Assembly: GCA_031002005.1 (NCBI GenBank)
Contig: CM061914.1
Location: forward strand, 188,684,685-188,748,684
Direction: 5' to 3'
Source of the DNA: Vandiemenella viatica
Lineage: Eukaryota > Arthropoda > Insecta > Orthoptera > Morabidae
Length of the DNA stretch: 64,000 bases
A program made the position numbers and the translations under genes. Positions 43,845 through 55,330 of the stretch are shown here, piece after piece. Numbering within the stretch: position 1 is the first letter of the stretch; every line of letters starts with the position of its first letter. Below the pieces are notes generated by a model. That model ran no database searches. It saw only the letters and a list, made by a program, of their open reading frames with translations, and was not told the origin of the DNA.

Positions 43845-44300
43845 GAAACTGTGTTGAAAGTTTATGAAGGAAAATACGAGAGTTGTACAATGCACCATCT
43901 TCCCGCCATCACTGAATCCTTTTCAAACTTATTTAAGTTTGGATTGTAAATGTCATACGATGCCAAATCTACAGACCTGGTAGAACTTCGTGTATCCTGT
44001 TTCTGGAGCGGAAGTGTCCATGCTGAGGTCAAACTTTAACACCAGAGGTGACGACATTTCAAACCCGCAGACATCAGCATTGTTCAAAAGGCATCAAACT
44101 AGGAGAAGCCCGCTGTCAGAAGTGGTGAGTGGAGGCACGAAACATTTCCACAATGACTTCAAAGTTTTGTTCCTCTGCGAATAATTGTCGGAGCTTTCTG
44201 ATATTTCCTTGGTCACAACAGCAAGGCATTATGAACTGTGTCATCACGGTCCACAGATCGCGGAGATGATGTGGGGGAGGGGGGAGGAATGTCTAGAAAC
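43845..44300 (+). repeat. dispersed repeat shared with 62750-63860
   Basis: Shares ATCTTCCCGCCA, CATTTCC(A/G)C(A/G)ATGACTTCA, GTTCCTCT and CATTATGAACTG in the same order as 62750-63860. No ORF. Element type unknown. Confidence 0.55.
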
Positions 44301-45460
44301 GAATTCAGTCATAACATGACGTTTTAATGATACATAGGCCTACTGACTTCTGAAATGCAGTGATAAACTGAAATTGTGATTGTAGATGGCAGTACATCTG
44401 ATTGTAATTCATCTTCAAGTACCACCATACAGCTTAGAATGTTTCCTTTAGGATGACCCAATTTATCTTTGGGTTATAAATTAAATTAACAGTTAATTTC
44501 CTCTCTGGATTAATTGCATCACAACACTGATACTACATCATTATGAAATCAATGGAATTACAAAAATGAAATATCAGCAGTGTGTAACAATATGGTATGT
44601 CTGCAAGTATGTTTATTTCTATTCAGCTTTTGAATCTAGATAATATATTAAATTTTCATAATACATTATCCATTATGTTATTTACACACTGAAGAAATAC
44701 AAGGGTATTTATGCGACATAGTTAATTACTTCAGATAAATAAAATCACGTGTCTGATAACCCAGGATAGCACTGAGTGTTGATAATAGGTATTTCTACAG
44801 AGACAGATATTTTATCGGCTCATTTTGTTTTCAGCAGACAATTCAGGAAGTTCAGCCTTTTTCTCTTCGTTGATGTGAGTACTCTGAAATATTCACTTTA
44901 TTTGGGAGATTACGCCGTTTCTAAGTTATATTCCTCTCCATTAATGTAACAAGAGTCTCTCTCATTCTTTGTCGCCAGATTTTCCTCCTTCCCGATCCGT
45001 TTGCTTTTAACTTAATTTATCATCACCCATTTTTGTTGATGTAGCCGTTTCATAGCGATAGTCTTTGTTTTATCTGGGTGATTTTATTTTTCTATTGTTT
45101 TCGTTTCTAATGTGTCCTTGTGTTTAAAACGTTATCTCTCTTTCGTAACAGTGAATTCTATTTGTTTCCATCAATATCGATATAGCCATTTAGTCGTCAA
45201 AACGTAACAAAAAGACAGAGACTTACTTCCGTATTTATAATATTATTAATGCGGTTCACACACACACACACACTGACTGCAAACAACACCTGAGGGATCA
45301 TTATAACGTAAAAAAGTGTACACCTACAGCATTGCAAGACTACCTACGATTTGCCTTGCATTGCACCCCTAACTTTCTAATATCTACGGTTTAACATTCA
45401 GTCCGAATAACCTACGGCCCAGGCGTGACTCTTACGATCAAAAACAATTTTTAAAAATTT
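44300..45460. other. no recognised gene; microsatellite
   Basis: AT-rich intergenic-type DNA. A short (CA)n run is at about 45259-45276. Nothing else supported. Confidence 0.45.
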
Positions 45461-45464
45461 TAGC

Positions 45465-45545
45465 CTCCACGGAGATTTGAACCAGAGACCACGACCTAAA
45501 CATTTGTAAACCAGCTCTTTAAACACTGAGCTGCCTGACCACTAC
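45465..45545 (-). repeat. tRNA-derived SINE (second type), antisense
   Basis: On the minus strand: GTGGTCAGGCAGCTCAGTG (A-box-like), an anticodon-arm-like AAGAGCTGG, and B box CTGGTTCAAATCTCC, followed by an AT-rich tail. It differs from S1 in both head and body. An (AAAC)n-type run at 45748-45784 closes the neighbouring AT-rich repeat. Confidence 0.55.
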
Positions 45546-45995
45546 ATGGAAAAAACAGTACACAGACGTCCATATCCAACGCGCCTGACTATCACCGTTC
45601 AGTAGTATTTCGAAATTATGATACAACATGTGTTCTTTATACAGATAATTTTTCAACCAAATGTAGACAGTATTTTTCTCCTTGTTTCAAAGGATAAGTG
45701 TGCAAAGTATCATCGAGATCGGATGAAAACTGTGGGTTTGTATGAAGAACAAACAAACCAACAAACATACAAACAAACAAACATTCATACATTCATCTTT
45801 ATATATACAGATTGCTTCTCTTATTCATCACTTTATTTTGTATTACACCATTTGCTATCATTCGTGCTGTATTTCCATCATATTCACTTTCACTAATATT
45901 AGAAATAGGTTAATGTGTTTAAATGCAGATATCACCATTTTTTTCATGTTTTATTAAATCCAAACAAAGACACTAAAAAATACTATCATTTTCAG

Positions 45996-46140
45996 ACTTT
46001 TGTGGTCAGCGTTCAGACAGCTGTCTACGGGGCAGCACAGAAATGTCAAGCGGTTGTGCGTCGGCTCCTCTGCACCAAGGGCAGTGTTGACACTGTTGAC
46101 AAGCTGCGTTACTGACTACACGAACTGCTGTTCTTGCTAG
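45996..46140 (+). pseudogene. degraded ankyrin half-repeat and candidate splice acceptor
   Basis: ATCATTTTCAG at about 45985-45995 is a good 3' splice site. After it, one frame reads QTAVYGAAQKCQAVVRRLLC then TKGSVDTVDKLRY and a stop at 46115. This is a B-type ankyrin module continuing into a damaged A module: a missing base and an internal deletion before 46145. It shows that the array once extended further upstream. Confidence 0.6.
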
Positions 46141-46144
46141 TCAC

Positions 46145-47677
46145 ATGGATTCCCAGGAAAGTGATGCCGATATTGTGTGCCGGCTTCTTCGTGCCAAAGT
46201 CAGTGCCAATGCTGCTGACAAACTGGGTAACCGACCGCTCCATGATGCCGCTTTTCGAGGTCTGATTGACACTGTCAACGTTCTAGTTAGTGGTGGAGCA
46301 CGCGTCAATGCAGTAAACAAAGGCGGTCAAACGGCACTCCACACGGCCGCTCAGGAAGGCCATACGGATATTGTTTGCAGGCTTCTTAGTGCCAAAGCCA
46401 ATGTAAACGTTGTTGACAAGTTGGGTAACCGACCGCTCCATGAAGCTGCTTTTCGGGGTACACTTGACGCTGTCGACGTGCTAGTTAGAGCAGGTGCAGA
46501 TGTAACTGCAGTAAATAACAAGGGGGAGACAGCGCTTTATATGGCCGTTCAGGAAGGTCATGAGGACGTTGTGCGTCAACTTGCTTGTGCGAAAGCCAGT
46601 GTCAACGTTGCCGACGAGTTGGGTAACCGACCACTCCATGCTGCTGCTTTTCGGGGTAAAATTGACGCTGTTCACAGTCTAGTTAGTAATGGAGCATGCG
46701 TCAGTGCAGTAAACAATGACGGTCAAACAGCACTCCACATGGCTGCTCAGAAAGGCCATGCAGATATTGTGCGCCGGCTGCTTAGTGCCAAGGCCAATGT
46801 CAACGTTGCCGACAAGCTGGGTAACCGACCGCTCCATGTCGCTGCTTTTCAAGGCCGAATGGATGCTGTCGTCATTCTAGTTAATGCAGGAGGACGCGTC
46901 AATTCAGGAAACATAGTCGGTGAAACTGCTCTACACTTAGCTGCTCAGGAAGGTCATAGAGATGTTATGCGCCTGCTTCTTAGGGCCAAGGCCAATGTCA
47001 ACGCTGTTGACAAGCTGGGAAACCGACCGCTCCATGCCGCTGCTTTTCGAGGTCAAATAGGCGCTATCGTCATTCTAGTTAATGCAGGAGGACACGTCAA
47101 TTCAGTAAACAAAAGTGGTCAAACAGTGCTCCACATGGCCGCACAAGAAGGTCATGCGGATGTTGTACGCAGGCTTCTGGGCGCCAAGGCCAATGTTAAC
47201 GCTCCTGACCAATTGGGTAACCGACCACTCCATGAAGCTGCGTTTCAAGGTCACATCAAAACTGTCGATGTTCTTGTTAATGCAAGTGCAGTTGTCGATG
47301 CAGTAAACAACAATGGCCTGACAGCGCTCCAGGTTGCCATTCAAGAAGGTCATACAGATATTGTTCAACGACTTAGTTCCAAAGCCAATGTCAACACTGC
47401 AGATAAGTTGCGTGACCGACCGCTCCATGAAGCTGCTTTTCGGGGTCAGATCGACGCTGTCAACGTTCTAGTTAGTAATGGAGCACGCAGAGCACGCATC
47501 AATGCAGTAAACCAACGCTGTCAAACGGCACCCCACATGGCTGCTCAGAAAGGTCATACAGATAGTGTGCGCCAACTTCTTAGTGCCAAAGCCAATGCAA
47601 TGTTGCTTACAAACTGGGTAAACGACCACTCCATCACGCTGCTTTTCGAGGTGATATCGAAACTGTTGATGTGCTAG
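46145..47677 (+). CDS. ankyrin-repeat protein, main frame
   Basis: 510 codons, almost entirely ankyrin repeats of 33 residues, about 15 of them. Two modules strictly alternate. A is LGNRPLHEAAFRGxIDAVDV + LVNAGAxVNAVN. B is GQTALHMAAQEGHADIVRRL + LSAKANVNVAD. Each AB pair spans 198 bp. Repeat 13 is one residue short and repeat 14 has three extra residues (RRA). The ATG at 46145 lies in a deleted-looking B module, so the native start is probably in an upstream exon. The frame ends by a one-base loss near 47598 and the array continues in another frame at 47671. Ankyrin arrays bind proteins; no other domain shows function. Host gene, repeat-borne gene or recent pseudogene are all possible. Confidence 0.8.
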   Translation: MDSQESDADIVCRLLRAKVSANAADKLGNRPLHDAAFRGLIDTVNVLVSGGARVNAVNKGGQTALHTAAQEGHTDIVCRLLSAKANVNVVDKLGNRPLHEAAFRGTLDAVDVLVRAGADVTAVNNKGETALYMAVQEGHEDVVRQLACAKASVNVADELGNRPLHAAAFRGKIDAVHSLVSNGACVSAVNNDGQTALHMAAQKGHADIVRRLLSAKANVNVADKLGNRPLHVAAFQGRMDAVVILVNAGGRVNSGNIVGETALHLAAQEGHRDVMRLLLRAKANVNAVDKLGNRPLHAAAFRGQIGAIVILVNAGGHVNSVNKSGQTVLHMAAQEGHADVVRRLLGAKANVNAPDQLGNRPLHEAAFQGHIKTVDVLVNASAVVDAVNNNGLTALQVAIQEGHTDIVQRLSSKANVNTADKLRDRPLHEAAFRGQIDAVNVLVSNGARRARINAVNQRCQTAPHMAAQKGHTDSVRQLLSAKANAMLLTNWVNDHSITLLFEVISKLLMC

Positions 47678-48228
47678 TTAGAGCAGGTGCAGATCTTGAA
47701 GCAGTAAACGAACACTGTCAAACAGCACTTCACGTGGCCGCTCAGGAAGGCCATACAGATATTGTGTGCCAGCTTCTTAGTGCCAAAGCCAAGGTCAACA
47801 CTGTTGACAAATTGGGTAACCGACCACTCCATGCCGCTGCTTTTCGAGGTCAGATCGACGCTGTCGACATTCTACTTAATGCAGGAGCACCCGTCAATGC
47901 AGTAAACAACAGCGGTCAGACAGCACTCCACACAGCCTCTCAGGAAGGTCAAGTCGCTGTTGTGCGCCGACTTCTGCACGCCGGGGCCAGTGTCAACGCC
48001 TCTGACCAGAACGGTAACCGACCACTCCATCTCGCAGCTCTCATTGGCCATGAGAACGTTGTCAGTGTTCTGCTTGATGCCGGAGCGACCGCTGGTGCAG
48101 TGAACTGTCACAGGGAGACAGCGATGTTGATGGCCTCTGCTGCTGGTCACACTGATGTTGTGAGATGTCTGCATCACGCGAGTACTAACTATATCAGAAG
48201 AAAAGAAATAGTGACGAGAACGCAGTGA
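47671..48228 (+). CDS. ankyrin-repeat protein, continuation after frameshift
   Basis: 185 codons in a shifted frame carry five more repeats (about residues 9-165) and end in a short non-repeat tail (HHASTNYIRRKEIVTRTQ). The last repeats (GNRPLHLAALIGHENVVSVL, AMLMASAAGHTDVVRCLHHA) deviate most from the modules, as C-terminal capping repeats do. The frame joins the preceding ORF if a single T is restored near 47598 (GCCAATG-CAATG versus GCCAATGTCAA in sister repeats). There is no start here; the GTG at 47671 is internal. Confidence 0.78.
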   Translation: MLVRAGADLEAVNEHCQTALHVAAQEGHTDIVCQLLSAKAKVNTVDKLGNRPLHAAAFRGQIDAVDILLNAGAPVNAVNNSGQTALHTASQEGQVAVVRRLLHAGASVNASDQNGNRPLHLAALIGHENVVSVLLDAGATAGAVNCHRETAMLMASAAGHTDVVRCLHHASTNYIRRKEIVTRTQ

Positions 48229-50248
48229 ACAAATTATGTATTTTATCTTCACTCTATTTTTATTCAAGGTACTCACCTTGATATTCTTTAGTCATATGGT
48301 TAAAAAATTGGAGGGGCATAGTTTTTTAATCTCTTTGAGAGCTCATTTTACTACAAAATTCACAACTTAATAATGGTTAGAAAACAACATTTAGTCTATT
48401 TTTGGTACCTGTTCGACATTACCACTCTGGATGGAGCAGGCGAGTAAAGAAGAATTGTTCCCTTTTTGCTGGGTTGGAAGGAATCTAACTCAAATTTTGT
48501 TTAGTAATGATGTGTTTTGTGGTAAGTAAAATTCATTTTCCTCGAGATTTAACCACAATCTGTTTGAAGGGGCTGTGTTTTACACGGTTGGTAGGACGGT
48601 ACTAAATTACAATGGTTTTATGTTTGATGTTTTAGCTACGCAAACCTAAAAACAATCTGTTCAGAATGATATTTAGCAGTATAGATAGAAAAAGTTTTAA
48701 AAAAAAAAAAAATTACTAGTGTTTAGTTTCCACGCTAATCTTATCCAAAAGAGTGCCATAAAATATTTAGATCGTATGTTACTGACCAGTTTGAAATAAA
48801 CTTTTGTTTTCCTCAGTTATTTGCACTTAAGTTTATCTGTTTATGGAATAATAATTTTTTACCTCGGGAATCCATTTCAGACTGAGTATTTTTCTCCTGT
48901 CAGATGGTGAGAAGTTTCAAATGTCAGCAGAAAATGTTTTCTTTTCTGATTTCATGTAGTAGGCTCAGTATAAACTAAGCTTTGTAAAAATTTTTACAGT
49001 AGTCCAAGTGTGTGCTTCAAGCTGAGAAAAAAATCTTTCAGAATGTGTGTCTACAAGCACTTATCACTTATTCAGTTCTCTACAAACGAGATGATTCTTA
49101 GACGTTTAATTCTTTTTGTTTGTTAATTACTCAGTTAATTATGTATACCAATCAAGACAATTTCTGTTAGTCTTAATTATTATCTTAAGTATGTCTATTA
49201 ATTTATCAAAATTTAGCAGAAGATTATCACATTTATTCATTAGTTGTTTTAACAAGGATTAATAAAAGAATAAATTCTTACTTTTGTGTAGATTAAGGCA
49301 CGTCTGCAAGACCATTTGTTTTAGTGATCTGAACCTTCTATGTAATATTCTTATGTCTTTCTGAGAGGATGTTATAATATGTTTGTCTTCCAGCTCTGAA
49401 ATGATTAAATAAAATTGTTGAAGTTCCTTAAAAATTCTGAATCATCTTAAACAAAACAATCCATTTACTTTTCATGGCCCATATTAGTTGAAACAAAATG
49501 AATATCCACTCTTCTTCTAGAATCAACTCTAAATCAGTTTATTTAACATATAAATCATTTAAGAAATAAAGTAATGTAATAAATGAAAAACAAAATAAGA
49601 AACTTATGAATTTTAGAAAGGAATATACATTGAAGTTAAATGAAACTATACAAATAAACCTGCATTGATATGTAGTTAATTCAGATATTACAGCAGAGTG
49701 TATCAGATGGGCAAGTACTGAATGAGAGTTATAATTTTTATGAGATAATTGAAAGATTTAAAAGACTGTTATCTCGGGAAATTGTCTTACCTAATATGAT
49801 GATATGTGACAGCAATCATAGAAACCTTTCTGAAATTTAAATGTTTTGTAGTAAGTTTTCAGAGAGATGGAGAACACTATAATTAGAAATATTGGTTTTA
49901 TTTTTTTATATTTACATGAATTCAAAATACCAGATTTCTAGTCTTCAAAAAATGTATAAAATGTGTGGAATTGAACATTCTTTATCTTTTAGATTACTGT
50001 TCGCACATATGTTATCTCATGCTAAGTGAAGCTGATGTGTTATTGATTATTTTTTATGCTTATTTAATGAACTGAAGAGACTATTTGTTTGATATATATA
50101 TCATGTGTGTTTTACTTAGAGATGTGATGATAAAATTATATGGTTGTAGCGTATGTTTGCAATATAATGGATGAAACTGTGTAAAATTTGTGCGCTGTTT
50201 TTGAAAAATATGTTTTATAATATTTGGATATGTTTCTTGCACAGAAGG

Positions 50249-50284
<36 letters not shown>

Positions 50285-50640
50285 CTGAAGATATGTCATA
50301 TATTTTTTATGTTCATTTTTGTGTATGATAGCTGCTGTTATTGATGAAGTATCATGCTTTTGTAATTGATTATCAGTTGCTGCAATAACCATGATTTCCA
50401 TGAAGTGTCACTTAATTCTTAACAGTACCTTTCCATGCATTGAATTTTCTATAAGCAGAGTTACATTGGATTTCTACTGCTTTGCTGCTGATATAGTAGT
50501 GCTTGTGCCCGTATTGTACTGTAATAGGTCTTCATGTTTTGAATACAAATATTGTTTAAGCCCGATGTACTTTCACTGCAAAGCTTAACTGCACAGGAGA
50601 ATCAAGAATGGAAATTCATCAAATAATTTAGCTAAATGTT
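48229..50640. other. AT-rich interval without a gene
   Basis: No ORF with recognisable protein sequence. It may include the 3' UTR of the ankyrin gene (AATAAA-type hexamers near 48797 and 49259). There is a 31-T run at 50251-50281, probably a retroposon tail on the minus strand or a simple repeat. Confidence 0.45.
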
Positions 50641-50839
50641 CCCACTTTCAGCTCAATTCAGTTCAGTTCCGTTCAGCTGGATTGTCCTTTCATCAGCATT
50701 TCAGTTTCACAGGACTATTCTACATTCTTACCTTACTTCACCCACAGATAAGTGGATCGATACTAAAAATTTGGTAAGGACACTTCCAGACTCTTCAGCA
50801 GCACTAACTGCGTAATTCAAGATGCAGTCATCCATCTCA

Positions 50840-51080
50840 TATAACCACAACCGGGAAATCGGAATAAGATGACAGTCCCAATTGAGTAGTGGTCCTATAA
50901 ACGTCAGGCAGCTGAAAAGTGGCAGGGCAGTAGAAGCAAATGGAATTCCACCTGATATTTGGAATCACAGGGGTCCAGCTCAATATTAAAAACACTATAA
51001 GGCCATTAATACTTCCAGGAAACAAGGCAAACTATGTCTTGACTTATGCCAGCTGATCATTATCTCTAAGATTCCTCAGA
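50840..51080 (+). pseudogene. LINE RT N-terminal fragment
   Basis: One frame near 50905-51075 reads VRQLKSGRAVEANGIPPDIW, then QGKLCLDLCQLIIISK. This is the I..LK.GKA.G.DGIP.EIW ... W..G..P.....A.I..I block at the start of LINE RT domains. Only about 60 codons are recognisable. Confidence 0.7.
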
Positions 51081-51620
51081 CCGTCAGAAAACTATCCTTG
51101 CTCTCTGTCACATTCACAATCCTTACTAAAATAGTCAAGAATATACTGGAGGCAAAAATTGCACTGCAGTTTGATAAATACAGTTTACACTGGCTTAGGA
51201 ACACAGTTGAGAATAATATGTGAACTTTATTAAGTGTTCTGAAGCTTTCAATATTGCGAGCAGGAACGTCTAGGCTCACACCTCTCCCATGGCTACTACC
51301 TAGCCTCGGAAACTTTTTCACCTTATTTTTTTCTTGCACGCCATTTTTCCTAAAGGCCTGCTGCACCGTACCTGCTCCTAAATCCACATGAGGTTCTTCC
51401 CCTCCTGACAGGTCAATCCTATTTCTCCCCATAATTTCTGCAGTGTCTTGCTTCTTCAACATGTTAACTGTATTTCTCCTACTACATGTTATCATCTCCC
51501 AACCACCCTTTTCTGCATCATCCTTGTATTTCTCCTTTCAAACAATTTAGGCTGAGCCTCTACAATCAGAGTCTCAACAGCCGAAGGCTTTACAAGCCGA
51601 TCATGGGCATCAAGGCAGTA
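51076..51620 (-). pseudogene. LINE ORF1 fragment (esterase type)
   Basis: 139 codons (51076-51495) include GTVQQAFRKNGVQEKNKVKK then LGSSHGRGVSLDV, the GSSHG block of SGNH-type ORF1, matched by 30640-30790. The VEAQ-type minisatellite remnant lies upstream at 51545-51600. Truncated at both sides. Confidence 0.65.
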
Positions 51621-51789
51621 CTGCCGAATACTATAGAATACAATACAAATTCAGTTTCCATAGTTCCCAATATAAGAGACTGGTGTCAAGGATTGTTAAA
51701 AGAAGTTGAGTGATTGAAAATTAATTATCTAAAAAATATATATATATATGTTATTAGGAAAAACAAAGGCGCTGAAAGCGGATATATTA

Positions 51790-52328
51790 AACATTATGAT
51801 AGGATAGAAACCACTGCTTACCATCTAAAATAGCACCAATTTTCCTCCCACCTATCCCCTTCATCTCCACCTTCTCCCATAGAACCACCGCTCACCAGAG
51901 CCTATCTTTATAGATTGTAACTTCGAATTTTGCTTATTTTTAATTTCAAATTTCTGAATATTTTGTTTTTCAGCTGTTTGCACACATGTCCATTACTTAA
52001 TACGATTTTAGGACCATTAACTGAGATCCACTGCACTTTCGTGATGGGCACCTATGTACAGTTTTACTTTCTATTTTCTATTCATTACCATTTTCCAGCC
52101 TATGCTTTTATACCCCCATCCTCACTTCCCGCCATGTTGTTTCCGCCCCCCCCCCCCCCCCCCACCACCATGAGCTACCGGCATTGTAGCTTACGTAGTT
52201 GGCTGCCAGCCACCAGCGTGCCATGGGCTCGAAAATTATATTCTATGTGTGTTTTTTTCGTGTACCAACGCCACAGGAATCCTCTTCTATGGTAAGCAGT
52301 GGTTTTTATCCTATCCTCTAATGTTATA
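51790..52328. mobile_element. MITE-like element with ~35-bp TIRs
   Basis: Left end AACATTATGATAGGATAG + AAACCACTGCTTACCAT and right end mirrored at 52288-52325 (ATGGTAAGCAGTGG...CTAATGTT). About 540 bp, flanked by TA-rich sequence. It contains an 18-C run (52146-52163). No transposase. The flanking (TA)n makes the target duplication unreadable. Confidence 0.65.
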
Positions 52329-52499
52329 TATATATATATACCAGAAAATATACTGTCACAGCAAAATATGTACTGTAATTACATCAACTACATTTACACA
52401 AGATATTAGCAATTATTTTGTATATACCTTTGAAAGAGAACCTTTTTGGGTAGAAGTAGTTGTCAGTAAAAATTATTTCAATTTTTACTGAGTTTAATC

Positions 52500-54800
52500 T
52501 TAATCCTTGCCAGATACTTAAGATGAACTAAATTGTGTTAGACCAAACATCTTTCTAGGATGCAATATCATGGCGTTCGCCGGATTGTGTTATATGGCAA
52601 ACGTACCAGTATTCAATGCACCAAAATTGAAATGAAGAAACCCATTATTTAATGAAGGAGAAGTGACATGCTTATGTGATCATCAACCCATTTCTTTTAC
52701 TTCCACGATTCTCACAGATTTCTGAAAAATTCATGCACTGTGGAATAATAAAACATGTTACAAGTTATAGTATTTCTACTGCTTCACAGTTTAGATTCCA
52801 GAAAGCATAATCTATACACATGACAATTTATGCTGTCATAAATAACTTATTTGAGGAACTGATTAATCTGATGTTCCCTTCAGGAAGCATTTAACTGTGT
52901 TAACCATGAATTAATATTGGAAAAAATTGATTACTATGGTATATACAGGGCGTTCGCCGGGAAACGCAACCCACTGTTAGCGCTACAAGGAAGAAACTGC
53001 TCCCGGCGAGCGAGCGCTCATCTTCCGGCATTGTTCGACCGTCGGCCGCGGACTATTTCATAATAATTACGCTTCATAAACTTGTATGTGCTAAGCATTT
53101 AAATGTGACGTAATTCATTAGCTTACCCTATAAAAGATGCTGGAAGTATTGACCCTCTTGTGTAATGCACATTTCACATCTTCTGAACATTTTTCGAGAC
53201 ACACGCTGCCCTAACTGACTTAATGATTTTTTGGGTGACTGTTCTAGTCGAAAAGCGATATCGTCAATTTTCTCCTCTGTGAGAATACGGTTGACCGAGT
53301 CTCTTTTTGTTAAAAAAATGAACCCGTTTCTCTTACTTTTTTAACCAGACGCAGAATTGTTGATTTAGCTGGCAGTAAAGCGCCAGGAAATTCGCGACGA
53401 AATTTACTGCGACACTTTTTAAACGACTTCTTCTTCACATATGTATCGTAGAGAAATATTCTTTGTTGCAAACTGTAACGTACCATAATTTTACTCACAC
53501 TCAAACACGGTACAGATTAGTAAGAGTATGAAGCCCCAAACCAGCCAAACCGCGAAGAAACGTTTATTCACAACACTGATTAATAAGAGACTGAAGTCAC
53601 AAACTAGCTACAATGCAAAGAAACCGTTCTTAACAATGTAAGGGTCCCAATATACTGCGTCACTGAACTGTTGGGGCAGCGGAGGTGTTAAACAGTGCGA
53701 TGATTCACGGTGCCGTGTGGCGGGAGCTGCTGGCTCGACTGACCGAGCAAGTTGCCGACGGCAACAGACTGGGAGGGTAGCGTTTTCCGGCGAACGCCCT
53801 GTATATAACTAAATGTAAATGGTGTCTTTCATGGATTGGAGAGTTGAATTCATTTAGCCACCCTTCTTAATTGTAAAATCAGTTAAGATGCTTCATTAGA
53901 TGAGGAAAAAAGAAAAAAGGTTTAAATTTTTTATACATCAGTAATGTACATGGAAATTTTTAAGTCAAAGCTTGGAGCTAAATAGTAATCTATCATTAAA
54001 TGCGAATGAAACAGTGTAGTAGCAAACTGGTTGAAGGTAAACACTTAAAATAACTTTAGCTACACGATGATATATCACATTTAAAACAAAAAAATACATG
54101 AAAAAAGAATTACATATAAACTGCATTTTTTTAATTTTTTTTTTTTTAAACCAAGGAATATTAAATTCTTTGGCATTCAATATTTCAGAAATTCAATTGG
54201 CAAGAAGATATCACGTTTCTACTGGAGAAGTTTAGGGGTATCCCCTTTGCAATAAGTACACTTTTTCTAACACTTTTACTAACAAAACTGTTTTGTTTAT
54301 ACCAAACATGATCTTAGAAAAAGTTAGTTTTTTATATATGTTGTTAAACATATTTTTTTTTAAAGGAAATTCTTCACACAGCATACAGTGATTTATAGCA
54401 CAGAGAGGAGCTATTAGGATGGTGTGTAAGGTAAAATGAAGAACTTGTTGTAGAAAACTCTTTGTAGATTCAATATTTTAACAATATCTTCTGAGTTTAT
54501 GTATTCTCTCATGTGCCTCGTCATGGATTATTTTAACCTGCATACATCAGATTCACATGTTCATAATTTGAATACAAGAAACCAAAATAACATTGTTAAT
54601 TGTTCTGAGACACATCTGTCTACAGTTTATAGATATTAAAAATATATTTAAAGAAAAACTTCTCTTATTTGCAACTCTTTACTCCCCCTTCAAGAATTTG
54701 TGAAACAAAATTAAATGTATCTCATATGACTTTTGTAAAATTCAGGTGGTATTCAAATATTGAATTTTTTGTAATATATAATATTTTTTCACTACAATTG
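52500..54800 (+). pseudogene. LINE RT pseudogene interrupted by a DNA transposon
   Basis: Before the insertion a frame reads FNCVNHELILEKIDYYG (52885-52935), RT motif A. After it, at about 53820, KWCLSWIGELN continues. Further on come ISYF-like and, near 54400, RGAIRMVCKVK with RTCCRKLFVDS, the C-terminal region. Many stops. FD.VNHE.L..KL..YGI is common to jockey-like and related clades; clade not decided. The element 52945-53802 sits inside at a TA. Confidence 0.7.
52945..53802 (-). mobile_element. DUF4817-type transposon, internally deleted
   Basis: Ends ACAGGGCGTTCGCCGG and the inverted copy CCGGCGAACGCCCTGT, extending about 30 bp with two mismatches; TA-type flanks. 53310-53504 (minus) reads MVRYSLQQRIFLYDTYVKKK then LPAKSTILRLVKKVRETGS, the N-terminal helix-turn-helix of DUF4817 transposases. 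It continues decayed to about 53110 (KRDSVNRILTEEKIDDIAFR, LSQLGQRV). The catalytic part is gone, so the 858-bp element is non-autonomous. It inserted into a LINE RT gene. Confidence 0.82.
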
Positions 54801-55330
54801 TTATTCATTTTAATGAGGTTGGATCATATTTGACCTCATAAGTGTCTTATCTACTTCCATGAATAAGGTTCTTGTGTTTGTCAATCCTAACCACTGTCTT
54901 CTATAGCAAGTGTTGGGACATATATAAAACAAGAGAGTAACTATCACAATCAGTATTATTATTATTTATTGTATGATAGTAAACAGTAACCTAATGGTAA
55001 AAAATAAGCATTGTATCCCATAGAAAATAAAACCGTTTTATTAATTGAAAAATTGCATATTTTACTTACTTATTAGTTACAAAATTGTGGTAAGATATTT
55101 TTCAATTACATGCCCTAAATGATGAATTCAATAGGTTTATTAAAATATTATTTTGATATAGCTTTTCCTGGAAAGATAATAACTGTAAAACAATGAATAC
55201 AATACATTATATCCATTTTCCGCATGTCCAAAGATATGAGGCTGGCTCTGTGGGGTGTGGAAAGCTGCCAATCTAAAAAACAAAAAATTATGCAAACAAG
55301 TGTACATGTATGGATGGGCCTTCAAATTTC
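54801..55330. other. AT-rich interval between two LINE remnants
   Basis: Probably the 3' ends of the two converging LINE copies. No ORF or repeat boundary recognised. Confidence 0.4.

Noticed and set aside
46145..48228. Bacterial (symbiont) origin of the ankyrin array
   Set aside because: Repeats alone do not show origin; the flanks are eukaryotic AT-rich DNA with a plausible splice acceptor, and no bacterial gene adjoins it.
50251..50281. 31-T run as a retroposon tail
   Set aside because: No element could be identified next to it, so it is reported only as a simple repeat.
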